In this document: positions 32,956 to 42,756 of the stretch, one piece after another
Position numbering within the stretch: position 1 is the stretch's first letter
Layout: the number at the start of each line of letters is the position of its first letter
From: Blastococcus sp. TBT05-19
GTDB lineage: Bacteria; Actinomycetota; Actinomycetes; Mycobacteriales; Geodermatophilaceae
Direction of reading: 5' to 3'
NCBI RefSeq assembly: GCF_003319095.1
Contig: NZ_QOHI01000003.1
Location: 62,001-126,000, forward strand
DNA: 64,000 bases
Program-made: the position numbers and the translations under genes
The notes under the pieces: generated by a model
What the model saw: the letters and a program-made list of their open reading frames with translations, nothing else
Database searches by the model: none
Told to the model about the DNA's origin: nothing

Positions 32956-34500
32956 ATGACGCGCTTCCGCAAGACCGCAGGCCAGTCGGGCCGGGTCGTG
33001 TTCGTCGGCGCCGGGCCCGGTGACCCCGGCATGCTGACCGCCCGCGCGACCGCCGCGCTGGCCGAGGCAGCCGTGGTGCTGGTCGACCCCGACGTCGCCG
33101 CACCCCTCCAGGACGCCGTCCGCGAGGCCAACCCGGGCACCGAGCTGACGCCGGTCTCCGGCGAGCCGGCCGACATCGCCAAGGGCGCCGTCGCCGCGGC
33201 GAAGAACGGCTCGGTCGTCGTCCGGCTGGTCGTCGGTGACCCCTACACCTCCGACGAGGTGATCAAGGAGGTCCTCTCCGTCGCCCGGACCTCGATCCCG
33301 TTCGACGTCGTGCCGGGTGTCGCGCCCTCCACCGCGGTGCCGGCCTTCGCCGGTGTCGCGATGGGCAGCACGACCGTCAGCGCCGACCTGCGCAGCGGCG
33401 TGGACCTGACCGCGCTCGCCGGTGCGACCGCCGCGACCGGCGGCACGCTGGTCCTGCAGGGCACCGCCGAGGAGCTCCCCGACGCCGCGGTGCGGCTGCT
33501 CGAGGGCGGGCTGTCCGGCAGCACCCCCGTCGTGGTCACCCTCGGCGGCTCGGGCACCGGGCAGAAGAGCATCGTGGCCAAGCTGTCGGCAGTGGCCGAG
33601 AAGACCGCCGGCCTCGACCCGCTCAGCGGTCCGGTCGTCGCCACCGTCGGCGCCGTCGTCGACAAGCGCGCCCGCATGTCGTGGTGGGAGAGCCGGCCGC
33701 TGTTCGGCTGGCGGGTGCTCGTGCCGCGCACCAAGGACCAGGCCGGTGACATGAGCGACCGGCTGCGCGCCTACGGCGCGGTCCCGGTCGAGGTGCCGAC
33801 GATCGCCGTGGAGCCGCCGCGCAGCCCCGCGCAGATGGACCGCGCGATCAAGGGCCTGGTGACCGGCCGCTACGGCTGGATCGTGTTCACCTCCGTGAAC
33901 GCCGTGAAGGCCGTGCGCGAGAAGTTCGTCGAGCTCGGCCTGGACGCCCGGGCCTTCGCCGGCGTCAAGGTCGCCTGCGTCGGCGAGCAGACCGCCCAGG
34001 CGGTCCGGGACTTCGGCATCGTGCCCGAGATGGTGCCCAGCGGCGAGCAGTCCAGCAACGGCCTGCTGGCCGACTTCCCGGAGTACGACGACGTCCTCGA
34101 CCCGATCAACCGGGTGCTGCTGCCGCGGGCCGACATCGCCACCGAGACCCTGGCCGCCGGCCTGGTCGAGCGCGGCTGGGAGATCGACGACGTCACCGCC
34201 TACCGCACCGTCCGGGCCGCCCCGCCGGCCGCGTCGGTCCGCGAGGCCATCAAGGGCGGCGGCTTCGACGCGGTGTGCTTCACCTCGTCCAGCACCGTGC
34301 GCAACCTGGTGGGCATCGCCGGCAAGCCGCACGCGAAGACGGTCGTCGCGGTGATCGGCCCCGCCACCGCCGCCAGCGCGCAGGAGTTCGGCCTGCGGGT
34401 CGACGTCCAGCCGGAGACGGCGGCCGTCGCGCCGCTGGTCGACGCGCTGGCCGAGTACGCCCTGTCGCTGCGCGAGGCGGAGGACGGCGAGGGCAAGTGA
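32956..34500 (+). CDS. hemD: HemD: uroporphyrinogen-III synthase fused to a degenerate SUMT domain
   Basis: The 514-residue protein has an N-terminal tetrapyrrole-methylase domain (res ~10-245: VVFVGAGPGDPGMLTARA, VPGVAPSTAVPAFAG) and a C-terminal uroporphyrinogen-III synthase domain (~res 255-510: WRVLVPRTKDQAG, VFTSVNAVKAV, FTSSSTVRNL). The usual methylase signature GGDPFxFGRGxEE is replaced by LVVGDPYTSDEVIKE, so methyl transfer may be lost. The main role is closing the ring to uroporphyrinogen III. AGGAGC precedes ATG 32956 by 5 nt. It overlaps hemB by 4 nt. Confidence 0.9.
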   Translation: MTRFRKTAGQSGRVVFVGAGPGDPGMLTARATAALAEAAVVLVDPDVAAPLQDAVREANPGTELTPVSGEPADIAKGAVAAAKNGSVVVRLVVGDPYTSDEVIKEVLSVARTSIPFDVVPGVAPSTAVPAFAGVAMGSTTVSADLRSGVDLTALAGATAATGGTLVLQGTAEELPDAAVRLLEGGLSGSTPVVVTLGGSGTGQKSIVAKLSAVAEKTAGLDPLSGPVVATVGAVVDKRARMSWWESRPLFGWRVLVPRTKDQAGDMSDRLRAYGAVPVEVPTIAVEPPRSPAQMDRAIKGLVTGRYGWIVFTSVNAVKAVREKFVELGLDARAFAGVKVACVGEQTAQAVRDFGIVPEMVPSGEQSSNGLLADFPEYDDVLDPINRVLLPRADIATETLAAGLVERGWEIDDVTAYRTVRAAPPAASVREAIKGGGFDAVCFTSSSTVRNLVGIAGKPHAKTVVAVIGPATAASAQEFGLRVDVQPETAAVAPLVDALAEYALSLREAEDGEGK

Positions 34501-35492
34501 GTGCTGGGGCGAACCCGGGCTTCGCGCGCGGGCGTCGGCTGCGGTCGACGCCCGCGCTGCGGCGGCTGACCGCGCAGACCCGGGTGGCCCCGGCCGACCT
34601 GGTGCTGCCGGTCTTCGTCAAGGAGGGCATCGACTCAGCCGTCCCGATCGGCTCGATGCCCGGCGTCGTCCAGCACTCGCACGACTCGCTGCGGAAGGCC
34701 GCCGCGGAGGCGGCCGAGGCCGGCATCGGTGGGCTGATGCTCTTCGGCATCCCCGCAGACAAGGACCCGGTCGGGTCGCAGGCCGACGCCGCCGACGGCG
34801 TGGTGAACAAGGCGCTGCAGAACCTGCGCGCCGACCTGGGCGACGAGCTCGTCCTCATGGCCGACCTGTGCCTGTGCGAGTACACCGACCACGGGCACTG
34901 CGGCGTGGTCACCCCGGCCGGCGTCGTCGACAACGACCCCACGCTGGACCGGTACGCCGCCGTCGCGATCGCGCAGGCGCAGGCCGGTGCCCACCTGGTG
35001 GCCCCCAGCGGGATGATGGACGGCCAGGTGGCCGCCATCCGCGCCGGGCTGGACAGCGCCGCGTTCACCGAGACGCCGATCCTGGCGTACGCCGCCAAGT
35101 ACGCCTCCGGCTTCTACGGTCCCTTCCGCGAGGCGGCCGAGGGTGCGCCGCAGTTCGGCGACCGGTCGACCTACCAGATGGACCCGCCCAACGCCGACGA
35201 GGCGCTGCGCGAGGTGGCGCAGGACCTCGCCGAGGGCGCGGACGCCGTCATGGTCAAGCCGGCCCTGCCCTACCTCGACATCGTGGCCCGGGTCGCCGAC
35301 GCGGTGCACGTGCCGGTCAGCGCGTACCAGGTCAGCGGCGAGTACGCGATGGTGGAGGCGGCCGCCGCCAACGGCTGGATCGACCGCGAGCGGGCGATCC
35401 TGGAGACGCTCACCGCCATCCGGCGGGCCGGGGCGGGCCAGGTGCTCACCTACTGGGCGGTCGAGGCCGCCCGGCTGCTCGCCCGCGGCTGA
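34497..35492 (+). CDS. hemB: Delta-aminolevulinic acid dehydratase (porphobilinogen synthase)
   Basis: HemB condenses two 5-aminolevulinates to porphobilinogen. The 331-residue protein has the cysteine-rich zinc site DLCLCEYTDHGHCG, the first Schiff-base lysine region YAAKYASGFYGPFR and the second VMVKPALPYLDI, plus SGMMDGQV. The three-cysteine site indicates a zinc-dependent enzyme. GTG 34497 overlaps the hemD stop. The next gene begins 4 nt after its stop. Confidence 0.95.
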   Translation: MSAGANPGFARGRRLRSTPALRRLTAQTRVAPADLVLPVFVKEGIDSAVPIGSMPGVVQHSHDSLRKAAAEAAEAGIGGLMLFGIPADKDPVGSQADAADGVVNKALQNLRADLGDELVLMADLCLCEYTDHGHCGVVTPAGVVDNDPTLDRYAAVAIAQAQAGAHLVAPSGMMDGQVAAIRAGLDSAAFTETPILAYAAKYASGFYGPFREAAEGAPQFGDRSTYQMDPPNADEALREVAQDLAEGADAVMVKPALPYLDIVARVADAVHVPVSAYQVSGEYAMVEAAAANGWIDRERAILETLTAIRRAGAGQVLTYWAVEAARLLARG

Positions 35493-35496
35493 GCCG

Positions 35497-35967
35497 ATGA
35501 CCGCGCCGGCGGAGGACTACGTGGAGCAGGGCGGCTCCTGGCGCCCGGCCTGGATCGCCGGCGGGTTCGCGGTGCTGTGCGTCGTCCTCGAGCTGGCGCT
35601 CCCCGGGCCCGACCTGCCCCTGCTCGCCTGGGCCGCGCTCGCCGTCGTGGTGGCCATCGCCACCTCCGGCAGCCTGGCCGGGCGGCGGCTCTGGACGGTG
35701 CGCGTCACGGGGACCGGCGAGGAGAGCGAGCTGAGCGTCGGCCGCGAGCGGGTGGCGCTGACCGAGGTCGACGCCGACCACCTGCGCGCGCTCGAGTCCG
35801 GGGTCGACGCCGGCGCCCCCGTGCTCGGCGGCGGCTGGTCGGTCCCGAAGGGGTGCACCGGGCTGCCGCTGAGGCTGGCCGACGGGCGGACAGTGCTCGT
35901 TCCCACACGGGATCCGGACGCCCTGCGGGCTGCACTGCTCACCGCGAAGGGGACACTGGGACCGTGA
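35497..35967 (+). CDS. Two-helix membrane protein of unknown function
   Basis: The 156-residue protein has two membrane helices (~res 17-35 and 40-58) and a soluble C-terminal domain ([37 protein letters not shown]) that could be PH-like. It sits between hemB and hemL, with a GTGA overlap into hemL, like Rv0513 after hemB. It may be a haem-pathway accessory or envelope protein; this is inference from place only. Confidence 0.65.
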   Translation: MTAPAEDYVEQGGSWRPAWIAGGFAVLCVVLELALPGPDLPLLAWAALAVVVAIATSGSLAGRRLWTVRVTGTGEESELSVGRERVALTEVDADHLRALESGVDAGAPVLGGGWSVPKGCTGLPLRLADGRTVLVPTRDPDALRAALLTAKGTLGP

Positions 35968-37337
35968 CCTCGCCGGACAGCCCACCGTTCCCCTACGAGG
36001 CCCCTGTGTCGGCCGACCTCTTCGCCCGCGGCCAGGAGATCACCCCCGGCGGCGTGAACTCCCCGGTCCGCGCGTTCCGGGCCGTGGGCGGGACGCCGCG
36101 GTTCATGGCGCAGGCCTCCGGTCCCTGGATCGTCGACGCCGACGGGCGCCGGTACGTGGACCTGGTCAGCTCCTGGGGCCCGATGCTGCTGGGGCACGCG
36201 CACCCCGCCGTCGTCGACGCCGTCGCGGCCGCCGCCCGGCGCGGCCTGTCCTTCGGCGCCCCGACCGAGGGCGAGCTCGACCTCGCCGAGGAGATCCGCT
36301 CCCGGATGGCCCCGGTCGAGCGGGTGCGCCTGGTCAACTCCGGCACCGAGGCGGTGCTCTCCGCCGTCCGGCTGGCCCGCGGCGCCACGGGGCGGCCGCT
36401 GGTCGTCAAGTTCGCCGGCCACTACCACGGCCACGTCGACGCGCTGCTCGCCGCGGCGGGATCCGGCGTCGCCACCCTCGGGCTGCCCGACACCCCCGGC
36501 GTGACCACCGGCGCGGCCGCCGACACGATCGTCCTGCCCTACAACGACGTCGCCGCCGTCGAGGCCGTCTTCGCCGAGAAGGGGCAGCGGATCGCCGCCG
36601 TCATCAGCGAGGCCGCCGCCGGCAACATGGGCGTCGTCCCGCCGCTGGACGGCTTCAACTCCGAGCTGCGGCGGATCACCGCCGCGCACGGCGCGCTGCT
36701 GGTCCTCGACGAGGTCATGACCGGCTTCCGCGTCTCCCGCGCCGGCTGGTACGGCCTGGACCCGGTGGATGCGGACCTGTTCACCTTCGGCAAGGTCATG
36801 GGCGGTGGGCTGCCCGCGGCGGCGTTCGGCGGCCGCGCCGACCTGATGGCGCACCTGGCACCGACCGGCCCGGTGTACCAGGCGGGCACCCTCTCGGGGA
36901 ACCCGGTCGCGGTGGCCGCGGGCCTGGCCACGCTGCGGCACTGCACGGACGAGGTCTACGCCCAGTGCGACGAGGTCTCGGCGGTGCTGCGCGGAGCGGC
37001 GAGCGCCGCCCTGTTCTCCGCGGGGGTGCCGCACCGCGTGCAGCAGGCCGGCAGCATGTTCTCCATCTTCTTCGTGCCCGACGAGCGCCAGGTGCGCGAC
37101 TACGACGACGCCCGGACCCAGGACGTCGCCCGCTACACCGCGTTCTTCCACGAGCTGCTCGCCCGCGGTGTCTACCTGCCGCCGTCGGCGTTCGAGTCGT
37201 GGTTCGTCAACGCCCAGCTGCGCGGCGAGGCCCTCGACCGCGTGCTGGAGGCCCTGCCGGCGGCGGCCCGGGCCGCCGCCGCGGTCTCCGGTGACGGCCG
37301 GCCGGCCGACCAGGACCTGTCGGAGGTGAGCTCGTGA
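35964..37337 (+). CDS. hemL: Glutamate-1-semialdehyde 2,1-aminomutase
   Basis: HemL isomerises glutamate-1-semialdehyde to 5-aminolevulinate with PLP. The 457-residue protein has [49 protein letters not shown] (PLP-contacting aspartate) and [18 protein letters not shown] (Schiff-base lysine). It acts directly after HemA. It overlaps its neighbours by 4 nt on both sides. Confidence 0.95.
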   Translation: MTSPDSPPFPYEAPVSADLFARGQEITPGGVNSPVRAFRAVGGTPRFMAQASGPWIVDADGRRYVDLVSSWGPMLLGHAHPAVVDAVAAAARRGLSFGAPTEGELDLAEEIRSRMAPVERVRLVNSGTEAVLSAVRLARGATGRPLVVKFAGHYHGHVDALLAAAGSGVATLGLPDTPGVTTGAAADTIVLPYNDVAAVEAVFAEKGQRIAAVISEAAAGNMGVVPPLDGFNSELRRITAAHGALLVLDEVMTGFRVSRAGWYGLDPVDADLFTFGKVMGGGLPAAAFGGRADLMAHLAPTGPVYQAGTLSGNPVAVAAGLATLRHCTDEVYAQCDEVSAVLRGAASAALFSAGVPHRVQQAGSMFSIFFVPDERQVRDYDDARTQDVARYTAFFHELLARGVYLPPSAFESWFVNAQLRGEALDRVLEALPAAARAAAAVSGDGRPADQDLSEVSS

Positions 37338-37969
37338 GCGAGGTGACGACGGTGCACCTGCTCCGGCACGGGGAGGTGCACAACCCGGACGGGATCCTCT
37401 ACGGGCGGCTGCCCGGCTTCCGCCTCTCCACCGCCGGCGAGGGCATGGCCCGCCGCGCCGCCGCCTGGTTCTCCGGGCACGACGTCGTCCACCTGGTGTG
37501 CAGCCCGCTGGAGCGGACCCGGCAGACCCTGCAGCCGCTCGCCGACGCCACGGGCCTCGAGGTGCACGTCGACGAGCGGATCATCGAGGCCGGCAACGCC
37601 TTCGAGGGCATGGCCGTCGCCGGCGGGGCCGGGGTGTTCCGGGCCCCGCGCAACTGGTGGAAGCTGCGCAACCCGTTCGCGCCGTCGTGGGGCGAGCCCT
37701 ACGTGGAGATCGCCGCCCGCATGCTCGCCGCGGTCGAGGCCGCCCGGGACGCCGCCCGGGGGCACGAGGCCGTGCTGGTGAGCCACCAGCTGCCCATCTG
37801 GACGACCCGGCTGCACCTCGAGGGGCGCCGGTACCTGCACGACCCGCGTCGCCGCGAGTGCGCGCTGGCCAGCGTCACGTCGATCACCTACGACGGCGAC
37901 CGGCTGCGTGGCGTCTCCTACGCCGAGCCGGCCGGCGCCACCGATCCCGATGCGGTGCCGGGCGCATGA
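37334..37969 (+). CDS. Histidine phosphatase family protein
   Basis: The 211-residue protein has [14 protein letters not shown] (RHG motif), [14 protein letters not shown] and VSHQLPIW (second catalytic histidine). An atypical middle ([21 protein letters not shown]) covers the acid-base region. It occurs between hemL and the tlpA-like gene as Rv0525 does. Its substrate is unknown. GTGA and ATGA overlaps join it to hemL and the next gene. Confidence 0.85.
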   Translation: MSEVTTVHLLRHGEVHNPDGILYGRLPGFRLSTAGEGMARRAAAWFSGHDVVHLVCSPLERTRQTLQPLADATGLEVHVDERIIEAGNAFEGMAVAGGAGVFRAPRNWWKLRNPFAPSWGEPYVEIAARMLAAVEAARDAARGHEAVLVSHQLPIWTTRLHLEGRRYLHDPRRRECALASVTSITYDGDRLRGVSYAEPAGATDPDAVPGA

Positions 37970-38544
37970 GGGCAGCCGCGGTCGCGCTGCTGGCCGGCGC
38001 CCTGCTCACCGGGTGCACCACCGGGGCCGACGCCGTCGACGTCAACAACGGGGGCGAGTTCCGGTTCGTGGAGGCGACGCCGTCGGGCGAGGTCATCCCG
38101 CCCGACGAGCGGGCCGCCGCCCCGGAGTTCTCCGGCACCCTCGTGGAGACCGGTGACCCCTTCGCCTCCGACCAGCTCGACGGGCAGGTGGGCCTGCTCA
38201 ACTTCTGGGGGTCCTGGTGCGCGCCCTGCCGCGTGGAGACCCCGGAGTTCGACGAGGTGTGGGACGAGTACTCCGACGCCGGCGTGCAGTTCCTCGGCAT
38301 CAACGTGAAGGAGACCGACCGCCAGTTCGCGCTCGCCTTCATCGACCGCTTCGAGATCGGCTTCCCGTCCCTGTACGACCCGCGCGGCGAGGTCGCGCTG
38401 GCGTTCCGGGACTACCCGGCGAACGCGATCCCCTCCACGATCGTGCTGGACCAGCAGGGCCGCGTGGCCGCGGTCTACACCGGCGCGGTGACGCAGGAGG
38501 ACCTGCGCCGCACCCTCGACCTGGTGCTGGCGGAAGGGGCCTGA
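37966..38544 (+). CDS. TlpA/ResA-like lipoprotein thiol-disulfide oxidoreductase
   Basis: The 192-residue protein starts with a lipoprotein signal (VALLAGALLTGC, lipobox LTGC at ~res 13-16), so it is anchored outside the membrane. The thioredoxin-like domain has the active site GSWCAPCRVETP and the cis-proline loop ANAIPSTIVLD. It should reduce apocytochrome c CXXCH thiols using electrons from CcdA. It follows the phosphatase gene with an ATGA overlap and precedes ccdA by 1 nt. Confidence 0.9.
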   Translation: MRAAAVALLAGALLTGCTTGADAVDVNNGGEFRFVEATPSGEVIPPDERAAAPEFSGTLVETGDPFASDQLDGQVGLLNFWGSWCAPCRVETPEFDEVWDEYSDAGVQFLGINVKETDRQFALAFIDRFEIGFPSLYDPRGEVALAFRDYPANAIPSTIVLDQQGRVAAVYTGAVTQEDLRRTLDLVLAEGA

Positions 38545-38545
38545 C

Positions 38546-39391
38546 GTGGGGGAGACCTTCGCCGGACTGGTCACCGACGGCCCCCTGCTCGTCGCGGCCG
38601 CCGTCGCCGCGCTGGTCGGGCTGATCAGCTTCGCCTCGCCCTGCGTGCTGCCCCTGGTGCCGGGCTACCTGTCCTACGTCGCCGGCCTGGTCGGGGCGGG
38701 CGCGCGGGAGACCTCGACGGTGCCCGCGGGTGCCCCCGCGACGACAGCGACGACGACTGCAGGGACGGCGACGGCGACGGCGGTGCGGGTCGACGAGCGC
38801 TCGCCGCGCGGGCGCATGGTGCTGGGCGCCGTCCTGTTCGTGCTGGGGTTCACCGCGGTCTTCGTCTCGATCAGCAGCGCCTTCGGCGGGCTGGGCCGCC
38901 TGCTGCTCGTGCACAACGACGTCATCACCCGCGTCATGGGCGTGGTGACCGTCCTCGTCGGGCTGGGCTTCCTCGGCTGGCTCCCGCTGCTGCAGCGGAC
39001 CAAGCGGCTGACCGTGCGCCCGACGGTGGGCCTGGCGGGCGCGCCGCTGCTCGGCGTCGTCTTCGGCCTGGGCTGGACACCGTGCCTGGGCCCGACGCTC
39101 GCCGCGGTGCAGAACCTCGCCTTCGCCGAGGCGACCGCGGGTCGTGGCGCGATCCTCGGCCTGGCCTACTGCCTCGGGCTCGGGGTGCCGTTCGTCCTCG
39201 TCGCGCTGGGCGCCCGCTGGGCGCTCGGGGCGACCACGTTCCTGCGCCGGCACGCGCAGGCCGTGACCCGCTTCGGCGGGGTCGTGCTCGTGGTCGTCGG
39301 CCTGCTGCTGGTCTCCGGCGCGTGGACCGAGATGATGGGCTGGCTGCGCTCCTGGCTCGCGGCCACCGGGTTCGCGGAGACCTCGCTGTGA
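38546..39391 (+). CDS. ccdA: Cytochrome c biogenesis protein CcdA
   Basis: CcdA carries electrons across the membrane to the TlpA-like reductase. The 281-residue protein has about six helices and two conserved cysteines: FASPCVLPLVPGYLSYVAG (helix 1) and GLGWTPCLGPTLAAV (helix 4). A Thr/Ala-rich loop (~res 55-80) separates helices 1 and 2 and is longer than usual. The GTG start lies 1 nt after the tlpA-like stop, and its TGA overlaps the resB GTG. Confidence 0.93.
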   Translation: MGETFAGLVTDGPLLVAAAVAALVGLISFASPCVLPLVPGYLSYVAGLVGAGARETSTVPAGAPATTATTTAGTATATAVRVDERSPRGRMVLGAVLFVLGFTAVFVSISSAFGGLGRLLLVHNDVITRVMGVVTVLVGLGFLGWLPLLQRTKRLTVRPTVGLAGAPLLGVVFGLGWTPCLGPTLAAVQNLAFAEATAGRGAILGLAYCLGLGVPFVLVALGARWALGATTFLRRHAQAVTRFGGVVLVVVGLLLVSGAWTEMMGWLRSWLAATGFAETSL

Positions 39392-41013
39392 GCGTCGAGG
39401 CCCCCGCCCGCCCGGCGACGCCGCCCCCGCCGCCGTCGGGCCCCTCGGCGGGGCGGCGGGTCGGCGCGCTGCTGCTGCGCTGGTGGCGCCGGCTCACCGC
39501 GATGCGGACCGCGATCATCCTGCTGTTCCTGCTCGCCCTGGCCGCGGTGCCCGGCTCGCTGCTGCCGCAGCGCTCGCTGTCGCAGAACAACGTGCGCCAG
39601 TACTTCACCGACCACCCGGACCTCGCGCCGGTGCTCGACGACCTCTACCTGTTCGACGTCTTCAGCTCGCCGTGGTTCGCCGCGATCTACCTGCTGCTGT
39701 TCCTCTCGCTCATCGGCTGCGTGCTGCCGCGGGCGGCCGAGCACTTCCGGTCGCTGCGCACCCCGCCGCCCCCGGCTCCGCGCAACCTGCTCCGGCTGCC
39801 CGACTCCGGCCGGCTGGACAGCTCCCTGCCGCCCGCCGCCGCGCTCGACGTGGTCGAGGAGGAGCTGCGGGTGCGCCGGTTCCGCGTCGTGCGGCGGGAG
39901 ACCGCGGGCGGTCCCGAGCTCTCGGCCGAGAAGGGCTACCTCAAGGAGACCGGGAACCTGCTGTTCCACCTCTCCCTGCTCGCGCTCCTGCTGGGGCTGG
40001 CCGGCGGGAAGATGTGGGGCTACGAGGGCAGCATCCTGGTCACCGAGGGCCAGGGCTTCTGCAACTCGTTCCAGCAGTACGACACCTACTCCTCCGGCCC
40101 GCTGGTCGACAGCGGCGACCTGAGCTCGATGTGCGTCGACCTCGAGCAGTTCCGCGCCGAGTACGAGGAGAACCTGACGGCGTCCTCCTTCACCGCCGAC
40201 ATCCGCTACGGCGACCCGCAGGGCGAGGAGCGGAAGACGACGATCGGCGTCAACGAGCCGCTGCGCATCGACGGCGACCGCGTCTACGTCACCGGTCACG
40301 GCTTCAGCCCGACGTTCTCGGTGACGCTGCCCGACGGCACCGCCTTCACCGACGTCGCGACGCCGTTCCTGCCCACCGACCAGCGGACGCTGGCCAGCGA
40401 GGGTGCGCTCAAGCTCCCCGACCTGGGCGCGGGCCAGGACGACCAGCTGGCGATCGAGGGCTTCTTCGCGCCGACGGGCCTGCTGCAGGGCGGGGTGCTC
40501 ACCTCGGTGGACCCGCGCCCGCTCGCCCCGCAGGTCGCGATCATCGCCTACCAGGGCTACCTGGGCCTGGACTCCGGTCTGCCGCAGTCGGTCTACTCCC
40601 TCGACCGCAGCCAGATCGAGCGCGGCCGGCTCACCGAGGTCGGCGCGGCGAACCTGCGGGTGGGGGAGTCGCTGGACCTGCCCGACGGCACCCAGGTGAC
40701 CTTCACCGGCTACAAGGAGTTCGCCGCGCTCCAGTACTCCCACGACCCTGGCCAGCTCTGGGTCCTCGCCGCGGCCGTCGCGCTGCTCGGCGGGCTGCTC
40801 GGCCTGCTCCTGCTGCGCCGCGAGCGGGTCTTCGCCCGCGCCGGGTCCGCCCCGGACGGGAGCGGTACCGTGCTGACGATCGCCTCGCTCGCACGCGGCG
40901 GCGGTGAGAGCGGGCCGCGGTTCACCGAGCTGTCCGACGAACTCCGGGCCGCGCTCACCGCGGCCGCCCCCCGCACCGCACCGTCCGATCCGGAGGTCCC
41001 CCCGCGTGACTGA
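39388..41013 (+). CDS. resB: Cytochrome c biogenesis protein ResB (CcsB system II)
   Basis: The 541-residue membrane protein has a Pro-rich N-terminus, helices at ~res 45-62, ~93-115 and ~190-208, a large outer domain and a C-terminal helix (~450-472). LTAMRTAIILLFLLALAAVPGSLLPQ is the family's N-terminal signature. With CcsB it makes the haem export and attachment machine. It overlaps ccsB by 8 nt. Confidence 0.92.
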   Translation: MSVEAPARPATPPPPPSGPSAGRRVGALLLRWWRRLTAMRTAIILLFLLALAAVPGSLLPQRSLSQNNVRQYFTDHPDLAPVLDDLYLFDVFSSPWFAAIYLLLFLSLIGCVLPRAAEHFRSLRTPPPPAPRNLLRLPDSGRLDSSLPPAAALDVVEEELRVRRFRVVRRETAGGPELSAEKGYLKETGNLLFHLSLLALLLGLAGGKMWGYEGSILVTEGQGFCNSFQQYDTYSSGPLVDSGDLSSMCVDLEQFRAEYEENLTASSFTADIRYGDPQGEERKTTIGVNEPLRIDGDRVYVTGHGFSPTFSVTLPDGTAFTDVATPFLPTDQRTLASEGALKLPDLGAGQDDQLAIEGFFAPTGLLQGGVLTSVDPRPLAPQVAIIAYQGYLGLDSGLPQSVYSLDRSQIERGRLTEVGAANLRVGESLDLPDGTQVTFTGYKEFAALQYSHDPGQLWVLAAAVALLGGLLGLLLLRRERVFARAGSAPDGSGTVLTIASLARGGGESGPRFTELSDELRAALTAAAPRTAPSDPEVPPRD

Positions 41014-41965
41014 CTCCTCGCTCGCCGAGCTGTCGAACACCCTCTTCTCCGTGAGCGTCGCGCTCTACTCGGCGGCGCTGGTCGCCTACTGCGCGGAGCT
41101 CGCCTTCGGCCGGCGTCGCCGGCGGGCCGAGGAGCTCGTCGGGGCCGAGACCGGGCAGGGCGGCGGGGTCGCGCTCGCCGACCGCCCCGCAGCGGGCACC
41201 GCCGCGGAGACCCCGGGCGCCAACCGCTGGGGGGTCGTCGCCCTCGGCGTCACGGTGCTCGGGGCGCTGACGCACGCCGGCGTCCTGCTGACCCGCGGCC
41301 TGGCGACCGACCGCCTGCCCTGGGGCAACATGTACGAGTTCGCGACGGCGGTCGTGCTCGTCGCCGTGGTGGCCTTCGTGGTCTTCGCCGTCCGCTCGCC
41401 GAACCTGCGGCACATCGGCGTGTTCATGATGGCGCCGGTGATCCTGTCGCTGGTCGCCATCGGGCTGGGCCTCTACACCGAGGCCGCGCCGGTCGTCGCC
41501 GCGCTGCGGTCCTACTGGCTGGCCATCCACGTCACGGCGGCCATCCTCGGCTTCGGCATCTTCATGGTCAGCGGCATCGCCAGCGTCCTGTACCTGGTGC
41601 GCTCCCGGCCCGGCGCCGAGGCCGGCACGGGGCTCGTCTCGCGGCTGCCCTCCCCGGCGGCGCTGGACCGGCTGGCGCACCGCACCGCCGTCTTCGGCTT
41701 CCCGATCTGGACCTTCGCGGTCATCGCCGGCGCGATCTGGGCCGAGGCCGCCTGGGGCCGCTTCTGGGGCTGGGACCCCAAGGAGACCTGGTCCTTCGTG
41801 GCCTGGGTGGTCTACGCGGCCTACCTGCACGCCCGCACGACGGCGGGCTGGCGGGGGCGCCCGGCTGCGTGGGTCAACGTCGTCGGCCTGGCCGTCATGA
41901 TCTTCAACCTGACGTTCGTCAACCTCGTCTCCACCGGGCTGCACAGCTACGCCGGGGTCGACTGA
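41006..41965 (+). CDS. ccsB: Cytochrome c biogenesis protein CcsB/CcsA
   Basis: The 319-residue protein has about eight helices. The haem-handling WWD-type motif is AAWGRFWGWDPKETWSF, and histidines in ALTHAGVLL, AIHVTAAIL and GLHSYAG are likely haem ligands. It attaches haem covalently to apocytochrome c together with ResB. GGAGG (40992-40996) lies 9 nt before GTG 41006. It ends the rex-haem-cytochrome run. Confidence 0.93.
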   Translation: MTDSSLAELSNTLFSVSVALYSAALVAYCAELAFGRRRRRAEELVGAETGQGGGVALADRPAAGTAAETPGANRWGVVALGVTVLGALTHAGVLLTRGLATDRLPWGNMYEFATAVVLVAVVAFVVFAVRSPNLRHIGVFMMAPVILSLVAIGLGLYTEAAPVVAALRSYWLAIHVTAAILGFGIFMVSGIASVLYLVRSRPGAEAGTGLVSRLPSPAALDRLAHRTAVFGFPIWTFAVIAGAIWAEAAWGRFWGWDPKETWSFVAWVVYAAYLHARTTAGWRGRPAAWVNVVGLAVMIFNLTFVNLVSTGLHSYAGVD

Positions 41966-42087
41966 GCGTCAGCACCACCCCGTCCGGGCGACAACCGCGC
42001 GGGATACCCGTGACCACGTCCGACGCGCGTGCTTCCATGCCCCCATGCAGCACGGACAGCGGGGACCGGTCGTCACGGAGGTGCGGC

Positions 42088-42381
42088 ATGGGTAGGCACA
42101 CCGCGGCCGACGGCGCCGGGGCGCACCCCCTCGTGGCCGCGGCGCTGGCGCAGCGGGCGGGCGACGGCGGCGGCACCCACCACGGCGGCACGGCGTCCGC
42201 GCCGGAGGAGAGCGGTCTCGGCTGGCCCGTGACCCCGGACGCACCCGAGCCGGGCGACGGCGGGCTGGGCTGGCCCGGCGGCGGACCCGAGCAGGGCGCG
42301 GAGGACGCGGTGCCCGCGGATGCGGCCGGGACGCGCGCACGGCGCGGCTGGCGCCGGTTGTTCGGAGCGCGCGCCGCCTGA
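42088..42381 (+). CDS. Small Gly/Ala/Pro-rich protein with GLGWP repeats, unknown
   Basis: The 97-residue protein (ATG 42088, GGAGG 6 nt upstream) begins MGRHTAADG. Two copies of GLGWP occur (~res 48 and 63) and it ends RRGWRRLFGARAA. Most of it is disordered. The basic amphipathic C-terminus could bind membrane or nucleic acid. I recall similar short actinobacterial hypotheticals but no function. The ribosome binding site and following terminator support that it is expressed. Confidence 0.55.
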   Translation: MGRHTAADGAGAHPLVAAALAQRAGDGGGTHHGGTASAPEESGLGWPVTPDAPEPGDGGLGWPGGGPEQGAEDAVPADAAGTRARRGWRRLFGARAA

Positions 42382-42385
42382 AGAA

Positions 42386-42439
42386 GGACCCCGTCCCCCT
42401 CACCACTCGCAGGCTCGCGGCGAGCCTCTGGACGGGGCC
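42386..42439. terminator. Bidirectional terminator
   Basis: CCCCGTCC (42389-42396) pairs with GGACGGGG (42430-42437), and an inner AGGCTC/GAGCCT hairpin lies within. The 42088 gene ends 5 nt before it and the minus-strand gene ends at 42439, so it serves both. Confidence 0.65.
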
Positions 42440-42648
42440 TAAGCGGGGGAGCCGTCGTCCTTGCGGATGCGGCGACCGAGCTCGCGCAGGAACTCCGGGT
42501 CGTCGTCGGGCGCCGGCGGAGGTACCCGCCTCTGGGGCGGCCGCGGAGCCCGGCGGGCGGCGCGGTCGGGCTTGCCCGACGCCGCCGCGGCACGGACGAC
42601 GAGCAGCAGTACGACGACTGCCGCCACGAGCACCACCAGGAACACCAC
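42439..42648 (-). CDS. Small single-helix membrane protein, unknown
   Basis: The 69-residue protein from GTG 42648 is one N-terminal helix (VVFLVVLVAAVVVLLLVVRAA) and a basic-acidic soluble tail (PDRAARRAPRPPQRR, DDDPEFLRELGRRIRKDD). The tail's EFLRELGRRIRK helix looks conserved enough for a binding function. A GTG at 42645 is an alternative start. Gene is plausible by context (terminator, codon use) but has no known function. Confidence 0.5.
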   Translation of the reverse strand: MVFLVVLVAAVVVLLLVVRAAAASGKPDRAARRAPRPPQRRVPPPAPDDDPEFLRELGRRIRKDDGSPA

Positions 42649-42756
42649 GGGCCCACCCCCTCGTCGGACCCCAGCGTACGACCGCCGGGGATACTCGGTG
42701 CCGACGAGCGGGCGATCCGGCTCGCACCGCCTGGACGGAGAACCCCCATCGACGCC

